Of a stretch of 54,154 nt of DNA, positions 9,183 through 17,047 are shown in pieces. Every line of letters starts with the position of its first letter. Positions within the stretch are counted from its first letter, which is position 1. Origin of the DNA: Acetoanaerobium pronyense (GTDB lineage Bacteria > Bacillota > Clostridia > Peptostreptococcales > Filifactoraceae); NCBI RefSeq assembly GCF_017874355.1, contig NZ_JAGGLI010000019.1:1-54154 (forward strand), written 5' to 3'. The notes under the pieces were generated by a model. It saw only the letters and a program-made list of their open reading frames with translations, did no database searches and was not told the origin of the DNA. The position numbers and the translations under genes are program-made.

Positions 9183-9216
9183 AAAAAAACAAAGATATGG
9201 TTTATCCTTGTTTTTT
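9183..9216 (-). terminator. Terminator of tagA/csaB operon
   Basis: Minus-strand stem AACAA-GATA/TATC-TTGTT with one mismatch and a 4-base loop, followed by seven T. It lies about 20 bases after the tagA stop. Confidence 0.65.
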
Positions 9217-9236
9217 ATTTAAAAATTTTTATATTA

Positions 9237-10004
9237 TTAGTCGCTTCTGTTTATAGATTTATCTCTTTTTAGTAATACATATATCAAAAAAAGAGGAAGA
9301 GCTGACATCCTTTTAAATCTCCATGGCTCTTGAATTAGTCTGTATAACCACTCTAAACCTAGATTTTGATATATCTTAGGTGCTCTGTTTACTTTTCCTG
9401 AATACACATCTAGGCTTCCTCCTACACCCATAAAAACTTTTCCATTCATCTTTTCTATATTGGAATCTATAAAAAACTCCTGTCTTGGAGCTCCAAGGGC
9501 TACAAAAACTATGTCTGGATTTGCAGCATTAAGATGCTCTATTGCTAAAGTTTCTTCTTTGGAATTTGGATGCCCTGTATGAGAACCCTTAAAATATCCA
9601 TGATGAGTGCCTGCTATTTTAAGATTTTTGTATTTTTCCTTTATATTAAATCCTGCTTCTTGGGCTACCCCTTCTTTGCCTCCTATTAGATAAATAGATT
9701 TTCCAGATTCATCTGCATACTTTAGCAAATTCTCCATCAGGTCTATCCCTGTCACTCGTTCATTTAGAGGTTTTCCTACAATTTTTGAGCCTATTACAAG
9801 TCCTATGCCATCTGGAACTACCATATCTGCTTTTTCAATTATAGTATGAAGTTTTTTATCTTTATTGGCATGAAAAACTATTTCACTGTTTGGAGTTACT
9901 ATAAAAAACTTTTTATCATTTGAAAGAGCTTCTACTGTTCTTGCAACTGCTTCTCTCATTGTAACTCTATCTATCGGAACTCCCAGTATCTTGATTTTAT
10001 CCAA
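9237..10004 (-). CDS. tagA: WecG/TagA/CpsF family glycosyltransferase
   Basis: Adds N-acetylmannosamine to GlcNAc-diphospho-undecaprenol on the cytoplasmic membrane face, making the linkage disaccharide of wall teichoic acid or secondary wall polymers. The 255-residue protein has the family motifs VVPDGIGLV, LNERVTGID and ALGAPRQE. It lacks a transmembrane segment but ends in a hydrophobic and basic tail. The start is TTG after AAGGGAA. It lies 35 bp after csaB; the donor-sugar enzyme (26557-27705) and the lipid primer enzyme (27702-28739) are in the same window, which supports the assignment. Confidence 0.88.
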   Translation of the reverse strand: MDKIKILGVPIDRVTMREAVARTVEALSNDKKFFIVTPNSEIVFHANKDKKLHTIIEKADMVVPDGIGLVIGSKIVGKPLNERVTGIDLMENLLKYADESGKSIYLIGGKEGVAQEAGFNIKEKYKNLKIAGTHHGYFKGSHTGHPNSKEETLAIEHLNAANPDIVFVALGAPRQEFFIDSNIEKMNGKVFMGVGGSLDVYSGKVNRAPKIYQNLGLEWLYRLIQEPWRFKRMSALPLFLIYVLLKRDKSINRSD

Positions 10005-10039
10005 AATAAAACATTCCCTTCTATAAACTTAAAATAACT

Positions 10040-11143
10040 TTAGCTTTTGATAAGTTCGTAAAGCTTTTGATTTTGCAATTCTATCATACTATAAAAACTG
10101 TCTAGGCTTTTTTCCAGCTCCTCAACGTTTTTTGAGTTTTCCTTTATAGCCTCTTTTAATTCTTCAAATAAAATATCAGCATTTATATGCTCAACATCAA
10201 GTGCATCGCACCTATTCATCATATGCATGAAGCTTTGAATCTTTGGATCATAAGATATTCCAACAGGATATACTCCCATAAGAACAGAAAAAATCAAGCC
10301 GTGAAGTCTCATAGCAACCATAATGTCCATATTCCCTATCAAAGAAAGGTATTCATCAACATAAAGATATTCATCCATAAGAACTACCTTATCTCTATAA
10401 AGTTCATCCACTTCTTTTTTTATGTTTTCCATAAGCTTTAGATCTTTATGAAAATGAAAAGGTATAAGAACAGGAGTATGGTTAAGCTCAGTTATTATTT
10501 TGCCGCAAAGCTTAGCAACCTCCCTTGTTATATCATGATTATTTTTCCAAGGTCTTACTGATATTCCTATATATTGCTTATCCTTATATCTATCCATCTT
10601 GGTCAAAACTTCTTTTCCTTTTGAAAGACAAGGTCTTTTTATTCCAAATACTGTGTCTGTAGTTACAAGTATATCTTTTTTGACCCCGATTGTTTGAAGC
10701 TCAAGTTTGGATTTTTCATCTCTTACATTTATTACATCAACGGAATTGAGAATTTGCCTTAGCATCCACCTATTATATTTTTTATTTACTGGTCCAATCC
10801 CTTGGGAGTATATCATGACCTTTTTTTTGAAAATTCTCTTGGCAAGCCAAATTATTCCTAGGTAATAAGCTATGGAGCGTTTTGAAGTAACATCTTGAAA
10901 TAAAGACCCACCTCCACTTACAAGGATGTCCATGTCCTTCATTTCTCTAAACATATCTCCAATGCTGGTTCTTTTTATAGACCTAACATTGTGTTTTTTT
11001 GCTGTAAAATCAGGATATTGTGACAAAACCACAATATCCACATTTTCAAATATCCTTTTTACACCTTCTATAAGGCCTTTTAATATAGCCTCATCCCCTA
11101 TGTTGTTGAAACCATAATATCCAGAAATTAATATCTTAGGCAT
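10040..11143 (-). CDS. csaB: Polysaccharide pyruvyl transferase CsaB
   Basis: Transfers a ketal pyruvate from PEP to the ManNAc of the secondary cell wall polymer, creating the ligand for SLH domains. The 367-residue protein starts with the CsaB-type ISGYYGFNNIGDEAIL sequence, has SGGGSLFQD near residue 75-85, MIYSQGIGP, and the C-terminal AMRLHGLIFS motif that includes the conserved histidine. It overlaps the DUF5693 gene by 8 bp and precedes tagA. An SLH-domain protein at 50281-51996 is a plausible client. High confidence for family and role. Confidence 0.92.
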   Translation of the reverse strand: MPKILISGYYGFNNIGDEAILKGLIEGVKRIFENVDIVVLSQYPDFTAKKHNVRSIKRTSIGDMFREMKDMDILVSGGGSLFQDVTSKRSIAYYLGIIWLAKRIFKKKVMIYSQGIGPVNKKYNRWMLRQILNSVDVINVRDEKSKLELQTIGVKKDILVTTDTVFGIKRPCLSKGKEVLTKMDRYKDKQYIGISVRPWKNNHDITREVAKLCGKIITELNHTPVLIPFHFHKDLKLMENIKKEVDELYRDKVVLMDEYLYVDEYLSLIGNMDIMVAMRLHGLIFSVLMGVYPVGISYDPKIQSFMHMMNRCDALDVEHINADILFEELKEAIKENSKNVEELEKSLDSFYSMIELQNQKLYELIKS

Positions 11144-13205
11144 TTCCCTTTCCCTTTTCTATGAGTTTTATTGCCCCCTCTGCCACAAGTACAAAGATAG
11201 CTGATGTAAATAGTGTTATTACAAGCTCATAGCTTACTCTAAGATATGACATATAAATTGGGGTTCTTATATGTGAGAAGGTGTTTAATATATTACTCTG
11301 CCCTATCATTACAATCAATGCAAATGCTGGGAAGCTCCATACAAATTTCTTTTTAAATGCAAGATAAACCATTAGAACAAGTCCTGGGTATCCAAGTAAG
11401 AATGCCTTGTTTCTAGGTCTTGCCGGCAAGAATATTTCAAGGAGATTTCTTACAAGAAGCTCCATAGACGATGGCTCTACATTAGATTCATGTCCACTTC
11501 TAAGTAGAAGAAGGGCAACTGCTCCTAGAAGGACCCCAACAATAAGTGCTTGCCAGATTTTGATATTTCCAAGGAAAAACTCCTTTAATTCTTCGTATTT
11601 GATATATATTTCATCATTTTTTCTACCATATCCAAAGTATGATAGGTAAACAAGCATTATAATTCCCATAGGAGCTACCTGAGATATTTTTACGCCTTTA
11701 AAAATATCAAGCTCAAGAAGATATTTGCTTTGGGCAAAAAATGCCACTTGGAATATCGCTCCAATAAGAGATATTACAACAGCTAGAAGGAGGATGAGTA
11801 TTCCTCTGAAATAAGCTGTTCCAATACTTGCTTCTTTTTTCTGCTTTAGTATTTCCCTCACTGTAGCAAGGACAAACATACCTGAAATAGATGGAAAAAT
11901 AATTGTTGATAGCAGTCCGAACATTTTGTTTACCATATCAAGTCTTATATTTAAAACATATATTGCAGCTGTTGCCACAATAGAAATTCCAAATAAAGAT
12001 AAAATATGTTTTCTCTTTATTTTAAATAGATTGTCTAGGACTATAAATGCTCCTGCAAGAGTTCCCAGAGCAGATAACATCTGAAGAGTTCTTCTCGCTC
12101 TCAAATAATCCATTGCATTAATTTCTCCAGGGACTATAGAGTGAGTTTTTTCAAGTCTTTGCTGAAGTTCTCCAAACCTTGCTTTATAAAGCTCCATATC
12201 AGTAACTACTTTTCCAGCTGGAGTAATAAATGGTCTAAAGTAAATGACTCTGATGTTTCTTTCTGTTATTGCTCTGTAATAGGTATTCATAATCTCTTCA
12301 CCATTGTGGTGAAGAGGTATTCCATAATCGAATCTTTTCTGAATATATGGCCAAGTAGTAAATATTCTTACTGCATCATAATTAAGCCTTTCTACAAGGG
12401 GCTTCATTCCTGCCATATCAAGATGCTCTCTTTGTACAGATGCTTCAATCATTCCAACTGATATATTTCTATCTTCCATAAGCTCTGCCAGAGCTTCAAG
12501 CTCATCATCAGTTCCTATAGCCTCTTCTCCTCCAAAGATTATATATCTTTGGTCGATAGAGTGTCTGTTTAAAGTATCTTCAAATCTTTGAAGGGCTTCC
12601 CTTGAATTTTGAATCTGAGAAACATATACAGGTCTTAAAAGAACATTAAGTCCTGATTCTTTTGCAGTCTCAATTTCAGAATCTAAGAATCCAAGTCCTG
12701 CGTATTCAAGTTTTGAGACTTGTCCTATATGACTTCCACCGATTCTGTTTCCGTTGAAATCTCTTGCTATAGTAGTATCAAATCCAAAATCCCTTGGATA
12801 ACCCTCTATTACAAGGGTGTTTTCATCTCGATATGTAATATTTCTTTGTTCTATAAGTGTATCTTTAAGGCCATTTTCAACAAACTCAAGACTCTGAGGA
12901 CTACCCATTACAACGAGGTCAAATCCTTCAAGCTCTGTTTTTATTTTAAAATCCATGTTTTGTTTAAGAGAGTTTATAGTTGCTTCTCCTATATTTATTG
13001 AAGCTACTCCTGCTTCTTTAAATTCTCTTAGATAATAATCCAGGTCCTCTTCACCAATATCTGCGAATCTAACCATTTCTGTATAATCTAAAGTAATTTC
13101 ATAGTTTTTATATCCTTTTTCCACATCAGCTCTTTGAAACAATATTAAAGAGGAGGATATAAGTCCAATCGCCAGTACAAGAGCGAATAGTCTCTCTATC
13201 TTCAT
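11136..13205 (-). CDS. DUF5693 family polytopic membrane protein (csaB-linked)
   Basis: Function unknown. The 689-residue protein has an N-terminal membrane anchor (about 7-24), a large extracytoplasmic alternating alpha/beta region (about 35-365) that looks barrel-like, and then about eight to ten hydrophobic segments (about 375-685). The start is the ATG at 13205, preceded by AAAGGCGG; an upstream in-frame ATG has no such site. It is first in the operon DUF5693-csaB-tagA and overlaps csaB, so a role in making, exporting or attaching the pyruvylated wall polymer is likely (inference). A flippase, polymerase or ligase are all possible. Confidence 0.85.
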   Translation of the reverse strand: MKIERLFALVLAIGLISSSLILFQRADVEKGYKNYEITLDYTEMVRFADIGEEDLDYYLREFKEAGVASINIGEATINSLKQNMDFKIKTELEGFDLVVMGSPQSLEFVENGLKDTLIEQRNITYRDENTLVIEGYPRDFGFDTTIARDFNGNRIGGSHIGQVSKLEYAGLGFLDSEIETAKESGLNVLLRPVYVSQIQNSREALQRFEDTLNRHSIDQRYIIFGGEEAIGTDDELEALAELMEDRNISVGMIEASVQREHLDMAGMKPLVERLNYDAVRIFTTWPYIQKRFDYGIPLHHNGEEIMNTYYRAITERNIRVIYFRPFITPAGKVVTDMELYKARFGELQQRLEKTHSIVPGEINAMDYLRARRTLQMLSALGTLAGAFIVLDNLFKIKRKHILSLFGISIVATAAIYVLNIRLDMVNKMFGLLSTIIFPSISGMFVLATVREILKQKKEASIGTAYFRGILILLLAVVISLIGAIFQVAFFAQSKYLLELDIFKGVKISQVAPMGIIMLVYLSYFGYGRKNDEIYIKYEELKEFFLGNIKIWQALIVGVLLGAVALLLLRSGHESNVEPSSMELLVRNLLEIFLPARPRNKAFLLGYPGLVLMVYLAFKKKFVWSFPAFALIVMIGQSNILNTFSHIRTPIYMSYLRVSYELVITLFTSAIFVLVAEGAIKLIEKGKGNA

Positions 13206-13239
13206 TTTTATTCCGCCTTTCATCAATTATCATTCTGCT

Positions 13240-13271
13240 TAGCTATACTATTATACACTAACTAGCTATAC
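13240..13271 (-). promoter_or_regulatory. DUF5693-csaB-tagA promoter with flanking direct repeats
   Basis: On the minus strand TATAAT (13250-13255) lies about 45 bases before the DUF5693 start, with no good -35. It is flanked by two identical 9-mers, TAGCTATAC at 13240-13248 and 13263-13271, 23 bp apart. This spacing, about two helical turns, fits a regulator dimer site. Confidence 0.45.
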
Positions 13272-13354
13272 CTTTGTATTAAAAATAAAGCCTTTAGTAA
13301 TAAACATAGTTTACAAATTTCTTACAAGGGCTTATCTTATCCCTAAAATCAATA

Positions 13355-13385
13355 TAGGATGTAATTTCCAAGAAATTACATCCTA
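13355..13385. terminator. Perfect 14-bp hairpin after LTA synthase-like gene 2
   Basis: TAGGATGTAATTTC (13355-13368) pairs perfectly with GAAATTACATCCTA (13372-13385), loop CAA. Its position 50 bases after the stop of the minus-strand gene suggests transcription termination, but neither strand has a strong T-run, so it may instead protect the 3' end. Confidence 0.5.
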
Positions 13386-13437
13386 ACTTTTGTATATTGC
13401 TATAATAATATTAAAAGCCTTCAACATAAAACAAATA

Positions 13438-15234
13438 TTATTTAAATCTATATTTTCTCCCAAATAAATCATCGTATAAAATAGAAAACTCTGTCTCTCT
13501 AAAATTAATAAGATTATTTTCTGTTGGTGACATATTAAAGTAAACCTGCTCCGGGTCATTATCTAAATACTGATTAAATACATATCCAAAAAATCCGTCT
13601 AAATTTGTATCTGCATAATCAAGCATTGCGCCAGGAAGAGCATTAGCACCCAAATCCATATCCTTCGGTTCTTCTTTATAGTTTGCCCATATAAGATACG
13701 GTGTGGCAAAAAGGTCTTTTCTGCTAGTACCAGCCTTCATGTTAAGGTAATATGGATGGGTTCTATACATATCAAATCCTCCTGGGAGATGATCTCCAAA
13801 CACACATATTATGGCCGGTTTTTCCCTTTCTTTTAAATATTCATAAAGGTAATAAAGGTCATCATCAGAAGCCTTTACACCTGTAAGATATCTTTGAAGC
13901 ATCTCTTTATCTTCTTCAGAAAGTTCTCCCTCTACAATTATCTCATCAAGTCCAGTAGGAATATAGTAAGGTGCATGATTTTGAACTGTAACTGCAAATA
14001 TAAATTGATTATCTTCATCTTCTTTCTCAAGTACTTCTATTATTTTGTTCATCATGTCCTTGTCAGACATCCATGAGCCAAAGAAAAATGGATTTTTAAA
14101 TCCATCAATATCTATAAACCTATCAAAGCCCATAAAATCATAAACTTTGTTTCTATTCCAAAACTCTCCAATATTATTGTGAATAGCAGTAGAGGAATAT
14201 CCTTGTTCATTAAGAACTCTGGCAAGTGAAAAAATATCGTTTTTTATATGTTGTTGATAAGGCACTGATCCCTCTGGAAGATGCTTTATATTATACCCTG
14301 TAAGGAATTCAAACTCTGTGTTTGCTGTCTTCCCCCCTAGAACAGGAACATAAACTTCTCCAATCATACCTTTTGATCCAATCTCTCTAAATTTTGGCAT
14401 TGGATCCTGGGAAAATACTAGACCTTCAACCTTATTAAAGTCAGCAAGACCTTCTGACATAATGACTATTATATCAGGTCTTTCCCCATTGTCCGCTTCA
14501 AAATCTATTAGCACATCATTAATATCCTTCATATGGTTTTCGCTATAATTTAGAGGTTTAGATATTATTATATTGCTGAGATTTATTGTAAATCCAAGAA
14601 GTAATCCATTTTCTTTATAATTTTCTCCTTGATTCCAAAAATAGTTTACTATTTCGTTTTCCCTAAAAAAATTGGCTCTGTGACTACTCTCAAAAGAGAA
14701 TCCCGCCAAAATACTCATTGCAAAACCTACTATTAGTATTTTTGATAAAATTTTAGTTTTGCTAAATCTCTTGATATAAATCTTACGTTCAAAAAAAACA
14801 TAATATAGAATAAGTAAAATCATTATTGAAAGTCCAAAAACTAAAAATATTTTAGCCTGTCTATCTATAAGATCCCCCTGCATAGCAGGCATTACCCTAA
14901 GTGCATCCTGTACAAAATATATATCCCAAGGGAGAAAAGGTTGACCTTGATATTTCATCTTTGACATATTTACAAAACCCATTGCCCCAGTTAAAAGCAA
15001 GGTTATAATAGATGATATAGCTGCCCTTGAAAATATAGAATATAGGAACATATTAATTGCAAAGCATATAAACAGATTTATAAATGCATGTCTTGGGTTG
15101 TTAAGCAAAAAATAAAAACCTTCTGATACTGAGCTTCTATTTGCAATCTCAATCATAAAAACCATAGGTACTGAAAATAAAAGAGAAAGAAGCAGCCCTA
15201 TATAGCCTGCTCCTTTTATATGTATTTTTTTCAA
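13438..15234 (-). CDS. LTA synthase family membrane sulfatase-fold protein (copy 2)
   Basis: Second LtaS-type polymerase or transferase in the window. The 598-residue protein has N-terminal membrane segments (about 10-30, 48-70, 72-90, 128-148, 164-180) and an extracellular sulfatase-fold domain. E261 (MSEGLAD), nucleophile T303 (GGKTANTEF), QNHAPYY and VFGDHLPGG are intact. It follows the GDPD gene by 39 bp, probably in one transcript, linking synthesis and hydrolysis of a glycerol-phosphate polymer. The apparent start is TTG without a good ribosome site; AAAGGAG lies inside the reading frame about 20 bases later, so the true start may be further in. It differs from copy 1 in length and loops. 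Confidence 0.87.
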   Translation of the reverse strand: MKKIHIKGAGYIGLLLSLLFSVPMVFMIEIANRSSVSEGFYFLLNNPRHAFINLFICFAINMFLYSIFSRAAISSIITLLLTGAMGFVNMSKMKYQGQPFLPWDIYFVQDALRVMPAMQGDLIDRQAKIFLVFGLSIMILLILYYVFFERKIYIKRFSKTKILSKILIVGFAMSILAGFSFESSHRANFFRENEIVNYFWNQGENYKENGLLLGFTINLSNIIISKPLNYSENHMKDINDVLIDFEADNGERPDIIVIMSEGLADFNKVEGLVFSQDPMPKFREIGSKGMIGEVYVPVLGGKTANTEFEFLTGYNIKHLPEGSVPYQQHIKNDIFSLARVLNEQGYSSTAIHNNIGEFWNRNKVYDFMGFDRFIDIDGFKNPFFFGSWMSDKDMMNKIIEVLEKEDEDNQFIFAVTVQNHAPYYIPTGLDEIIVEGELSEEDKEMLQRYLTGVKASDDDLYYLYEYLKEREKPAIICVFGDHLPGGFDMYRTHPYYLNMKAGTSRKDLFATPYLIWANYKEEPKDMDLGANALPGAMLDYADTNLDGFFGYVFNQYLDNDPEQVYFNMSPTENNLINFRETEFSILYDDLFGRKYRFK

Positions 15235-15273
15235 CTAAAACACGTCCAATCTATATCTATAGAAATTATAAGT

Positions 15274-16470
15274 CTATTTTAAACTTTCAATTTGAGAAGG
15301 AGATAAAAAGTCAGTATAAAATCCATATACTCCAATATCTAAAAGCCTCTTTGCCTCTTCAGCATTATTTATAGTATGGGTATAAACCTTCACTCCATAT
15401 GCATTAAAGCTATCCATATATTCTTTAGTTATTCTTTCTGGTGGTATAGTCACAACCTTTATTCCTTTAGAAGTCGCAAATTCAAGTGCTCTGCTATTTG
15501 TTGTTGATGTAGAGTAAAGAGTATATATCATAGATTTAAATGGATGGCTACTCATTACTGTATCGTACATAGCCTCATTATATATCTGAGGTATTATTCT
15601 ATCAAGTACAGAAGGGTCTAACTCTTTTACAACCCTAACCATCTCGTCAAACTGACTCTTTGCTTGTATAGGATCTGTAACCTTAGTATCTGTAATTATG
15701 TATATATCTTTATTAGCACTCATTATATTTATAAGTTTTTCAAGCTCCATAGGTTCATACATTCCTCTAACTCTATGACTCATAAATTCTGCTTTTGTTG
15801 GGATTTCATTGGTTTTTTCCGCTGGGATAGGTCTTCCATATCTCTCTGAAAGAAACTCATAATAATTATGAGTTACAGCTAGCTTTCCATCAGATGTAGG
15901 AAGAATATCCACTTCAAAAAGTCTAAACCCATTTTTATAGTTTCCCTGCATTGCTTCAAAGGTATTTGTATTGCTCATTCCATTAATACCTCCAAGAGCA
16001 TGAGCTATTCCTCTATTTTCAGTCCATGCATAAGGTGCTCTAACTTCTGCCACCTTTTCTATGAAATTAAACTCTAGTTTCATATTTGGAGTATTCATTA
16101 TTTTTCCAAATGCACTTTCTACTCCGGCTGTACTTATAAGAATCTTACCCCCATGAAACTGAATCTCTCCTGGCATTACTCTTTCCATGCCGTTTATAGT
16201 CACTGAGCTATTGTTACCACTAAAGCTAACAATTACCCCGTCTTTATGGTATTCATTTGCAAATGCCTTTTCATAGCCCATAAGACTCATTATATCGTCA
16301 GTATCTACAAAGAGCCTGTGATTTACAAAGATTACATCTATCTTATTTTCCTGAGTCTCTTCCGTAGTTATCTGCTCAGAGCTTTTACTTTCTGTCTGAT
16401 TTGCATATGCATTCGTTGCTCCAGATAGTGATATTATAATTGCTGCACCAAAAGCTATCCATCTTTTCAT
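15274..16470 (-). CDS. Secreted glycerophosphodiester phosphodiesterase with N-terminal amine-oxidase-like domain
   Basis: GDPD enzymes split glycerophosphodiesters to glycerol-3-phosphate and an alcohol; secreted ones can trim teichoic acids. The 398-residue protein has a signal peptide (about 1-24), a domain like the copper-amine-oxidase N-terminal wall-binding fold (about 45-140), and a GDPD domain (about 150-398) with the catalytic residues visible in AHALGG, FEVDILP and VTHN. The ATG at 16470 is used because the upstream GTG is only one base from AGGAG. It lies 39 bp upstream of the LTA-synthase-like gene, so the two are likely co-expressed. Confidence 0.87.
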   Translation of the reverse strand: MKRWIAFGAAIIISLSGATNAYANQTESKSSEQITTEETQENKIDVIFVNHRLFVDTDDIMSLMGYEKAFANEYHKDGVIVSFSGNNSSVTINGMERVMPGEIQFHGGKILISTAGVESAFGKIMNTPNMKLEFNFIEKVAEVRAPYAWTENRGIAHALGGINGMSNTNTFEAMQGNYKNGFRLFEVDILPTSDGKLAVTHNYYEFLSERYGRPIPAEKTNEIPTKAEFMSHRVRGMYEPMELEKLINIMSANKDIYIITDTKVTDPIQAKSQFDEMVRVVKELDPSVLDRIIPQIYNEAMYDTVMSSHPFKSMIYTLYSTSTTNSRALEFATSKGIKVVTIPPERITKEYMDSFNAYGVKVYTHTINNAEEAKRLLDIGVYGFYTDFLSPSQIESLK

Positions 16471-16534
16471 CCGCTTCACGCTCCTGTGTATAAAGTTTGA
16501 TATTTAAAATTCTGACCTTGCTAAACAAAAGTAT

Positions 16535-16552
16535 ACCATAATATAGTATGGT
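16535..16552. promoter_or_regulatory. Palindrome before the GDPD gene
   Basis: ACCATA-N6-TATGGT perfect inverted repeat, about 65 bases before the GDPD start. A minus-strand TATACT -10 candidate (16529-16534) directly abuts it, so a repressor bound here would cover the promoter. The -35 is poor. Confidence 0.4.
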
Positions 16553-16573
16553 TTTTTAAATTACATTTTAGAA

Positions 16574-16614
16574 ACAAAAGGAGCAGAGCCTCTTTTTTTA
16601 GAGGTCTGCTCCTT
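16574..16614 (-). terminator. Terminator of mazF
   Basis: Stem AAGGAGCAGAGCCTCT (16578-16593) with AGAGGTCTGCTCCTT (16600-16614), one mismatch, 6-base loop, T4 on the minus strand. It starts 2 bases after the mazF stop codon. Confidence 0.8.
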
Positions 16615-16615
16615 A

Positions 16616-16969
16616 TTAACCATCCTGACCTTGAAGCCCTAAACTTATAAGCAGTGCTTTGTCAATCTCTTCCATAAAGTCATCATCGCATCTGCCTACT
16701 TTTTCTCTAAGCCTTTTTTTATCAATAGTTCTTACCTGCTCTAAAAGAACTACAGAGTCTTTGACAAGACCGAAGTTTTCAGCCTCAATCTCCACGTGAG
16801 TTGGAAGTTTTGCCTTGTTTATTTGAGACGTGATGGCAGAAACAATCACCGTGGGAGAATATTTGTTCCCTATGTCGTTTTGGACTATAAGAACAGGCCT
16901 TATGCCCCCTTGCTCTGAGCCTACAACGGGGCTTAAATCAGCGTAAAATATGTCACCTCTTCTAACCAT
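16616..16969 (-). CDS. mazF: Type II toxin MazF/EndoA (mRNA endoribonuclease)
   Basis: Cuts single-stranded RNA at short sequence motifs; in Bacillus the gene is ndoA, after alr and the antitoxin gene ndoAI. The 117-residue protein has the PemK fold signature: [30 protein letters not shown] and SAITSQ. The ATG at 16969 matches the usual family N terminus; GTG (16984) or ATG (17005) starts upstream are possible. It follows alr as in other Firmicutes, but no antitoxin gene lies between them: only 77 bases separate alr and this start. A terminator follows at once. Confidence 0.9.
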   Translation of the reverse strand: MVRRGDIFYADLSPVVGSEQGGIRPVLIVQNDIGNKYSPTVIVSAITSQINKAKLPTHVEIEAENFGLVKDSVVLLEQVRTIDKKRLREKVGRCDDDFMEEIDKALLISLGLQGQDG

Positions 16970-17019
16970 AGTGTTATTACCCACTCTTTGCCATCTTCCC
17001 TTCATGCTATCGATTTAAG

Positions 17020-17047
17020 AAGGTAAATTTTGCCAAAAGCTTACCTT
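17020..17047. other. Imperfect palindrome between alr and mazF
   Basis: AAGGTAA (17020-17026) pairs with TTACCTT (17041-17047), and inside it TTTTG/CAAAA (17028-17032, 17034-17038), giving a nearly continuous dyad. It overlaps the alr stop codon and sits where an antitoxin gene would be expected. It could be an operator or an RNA hairpin; there is no T-run after it. Confidence 0.5.
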
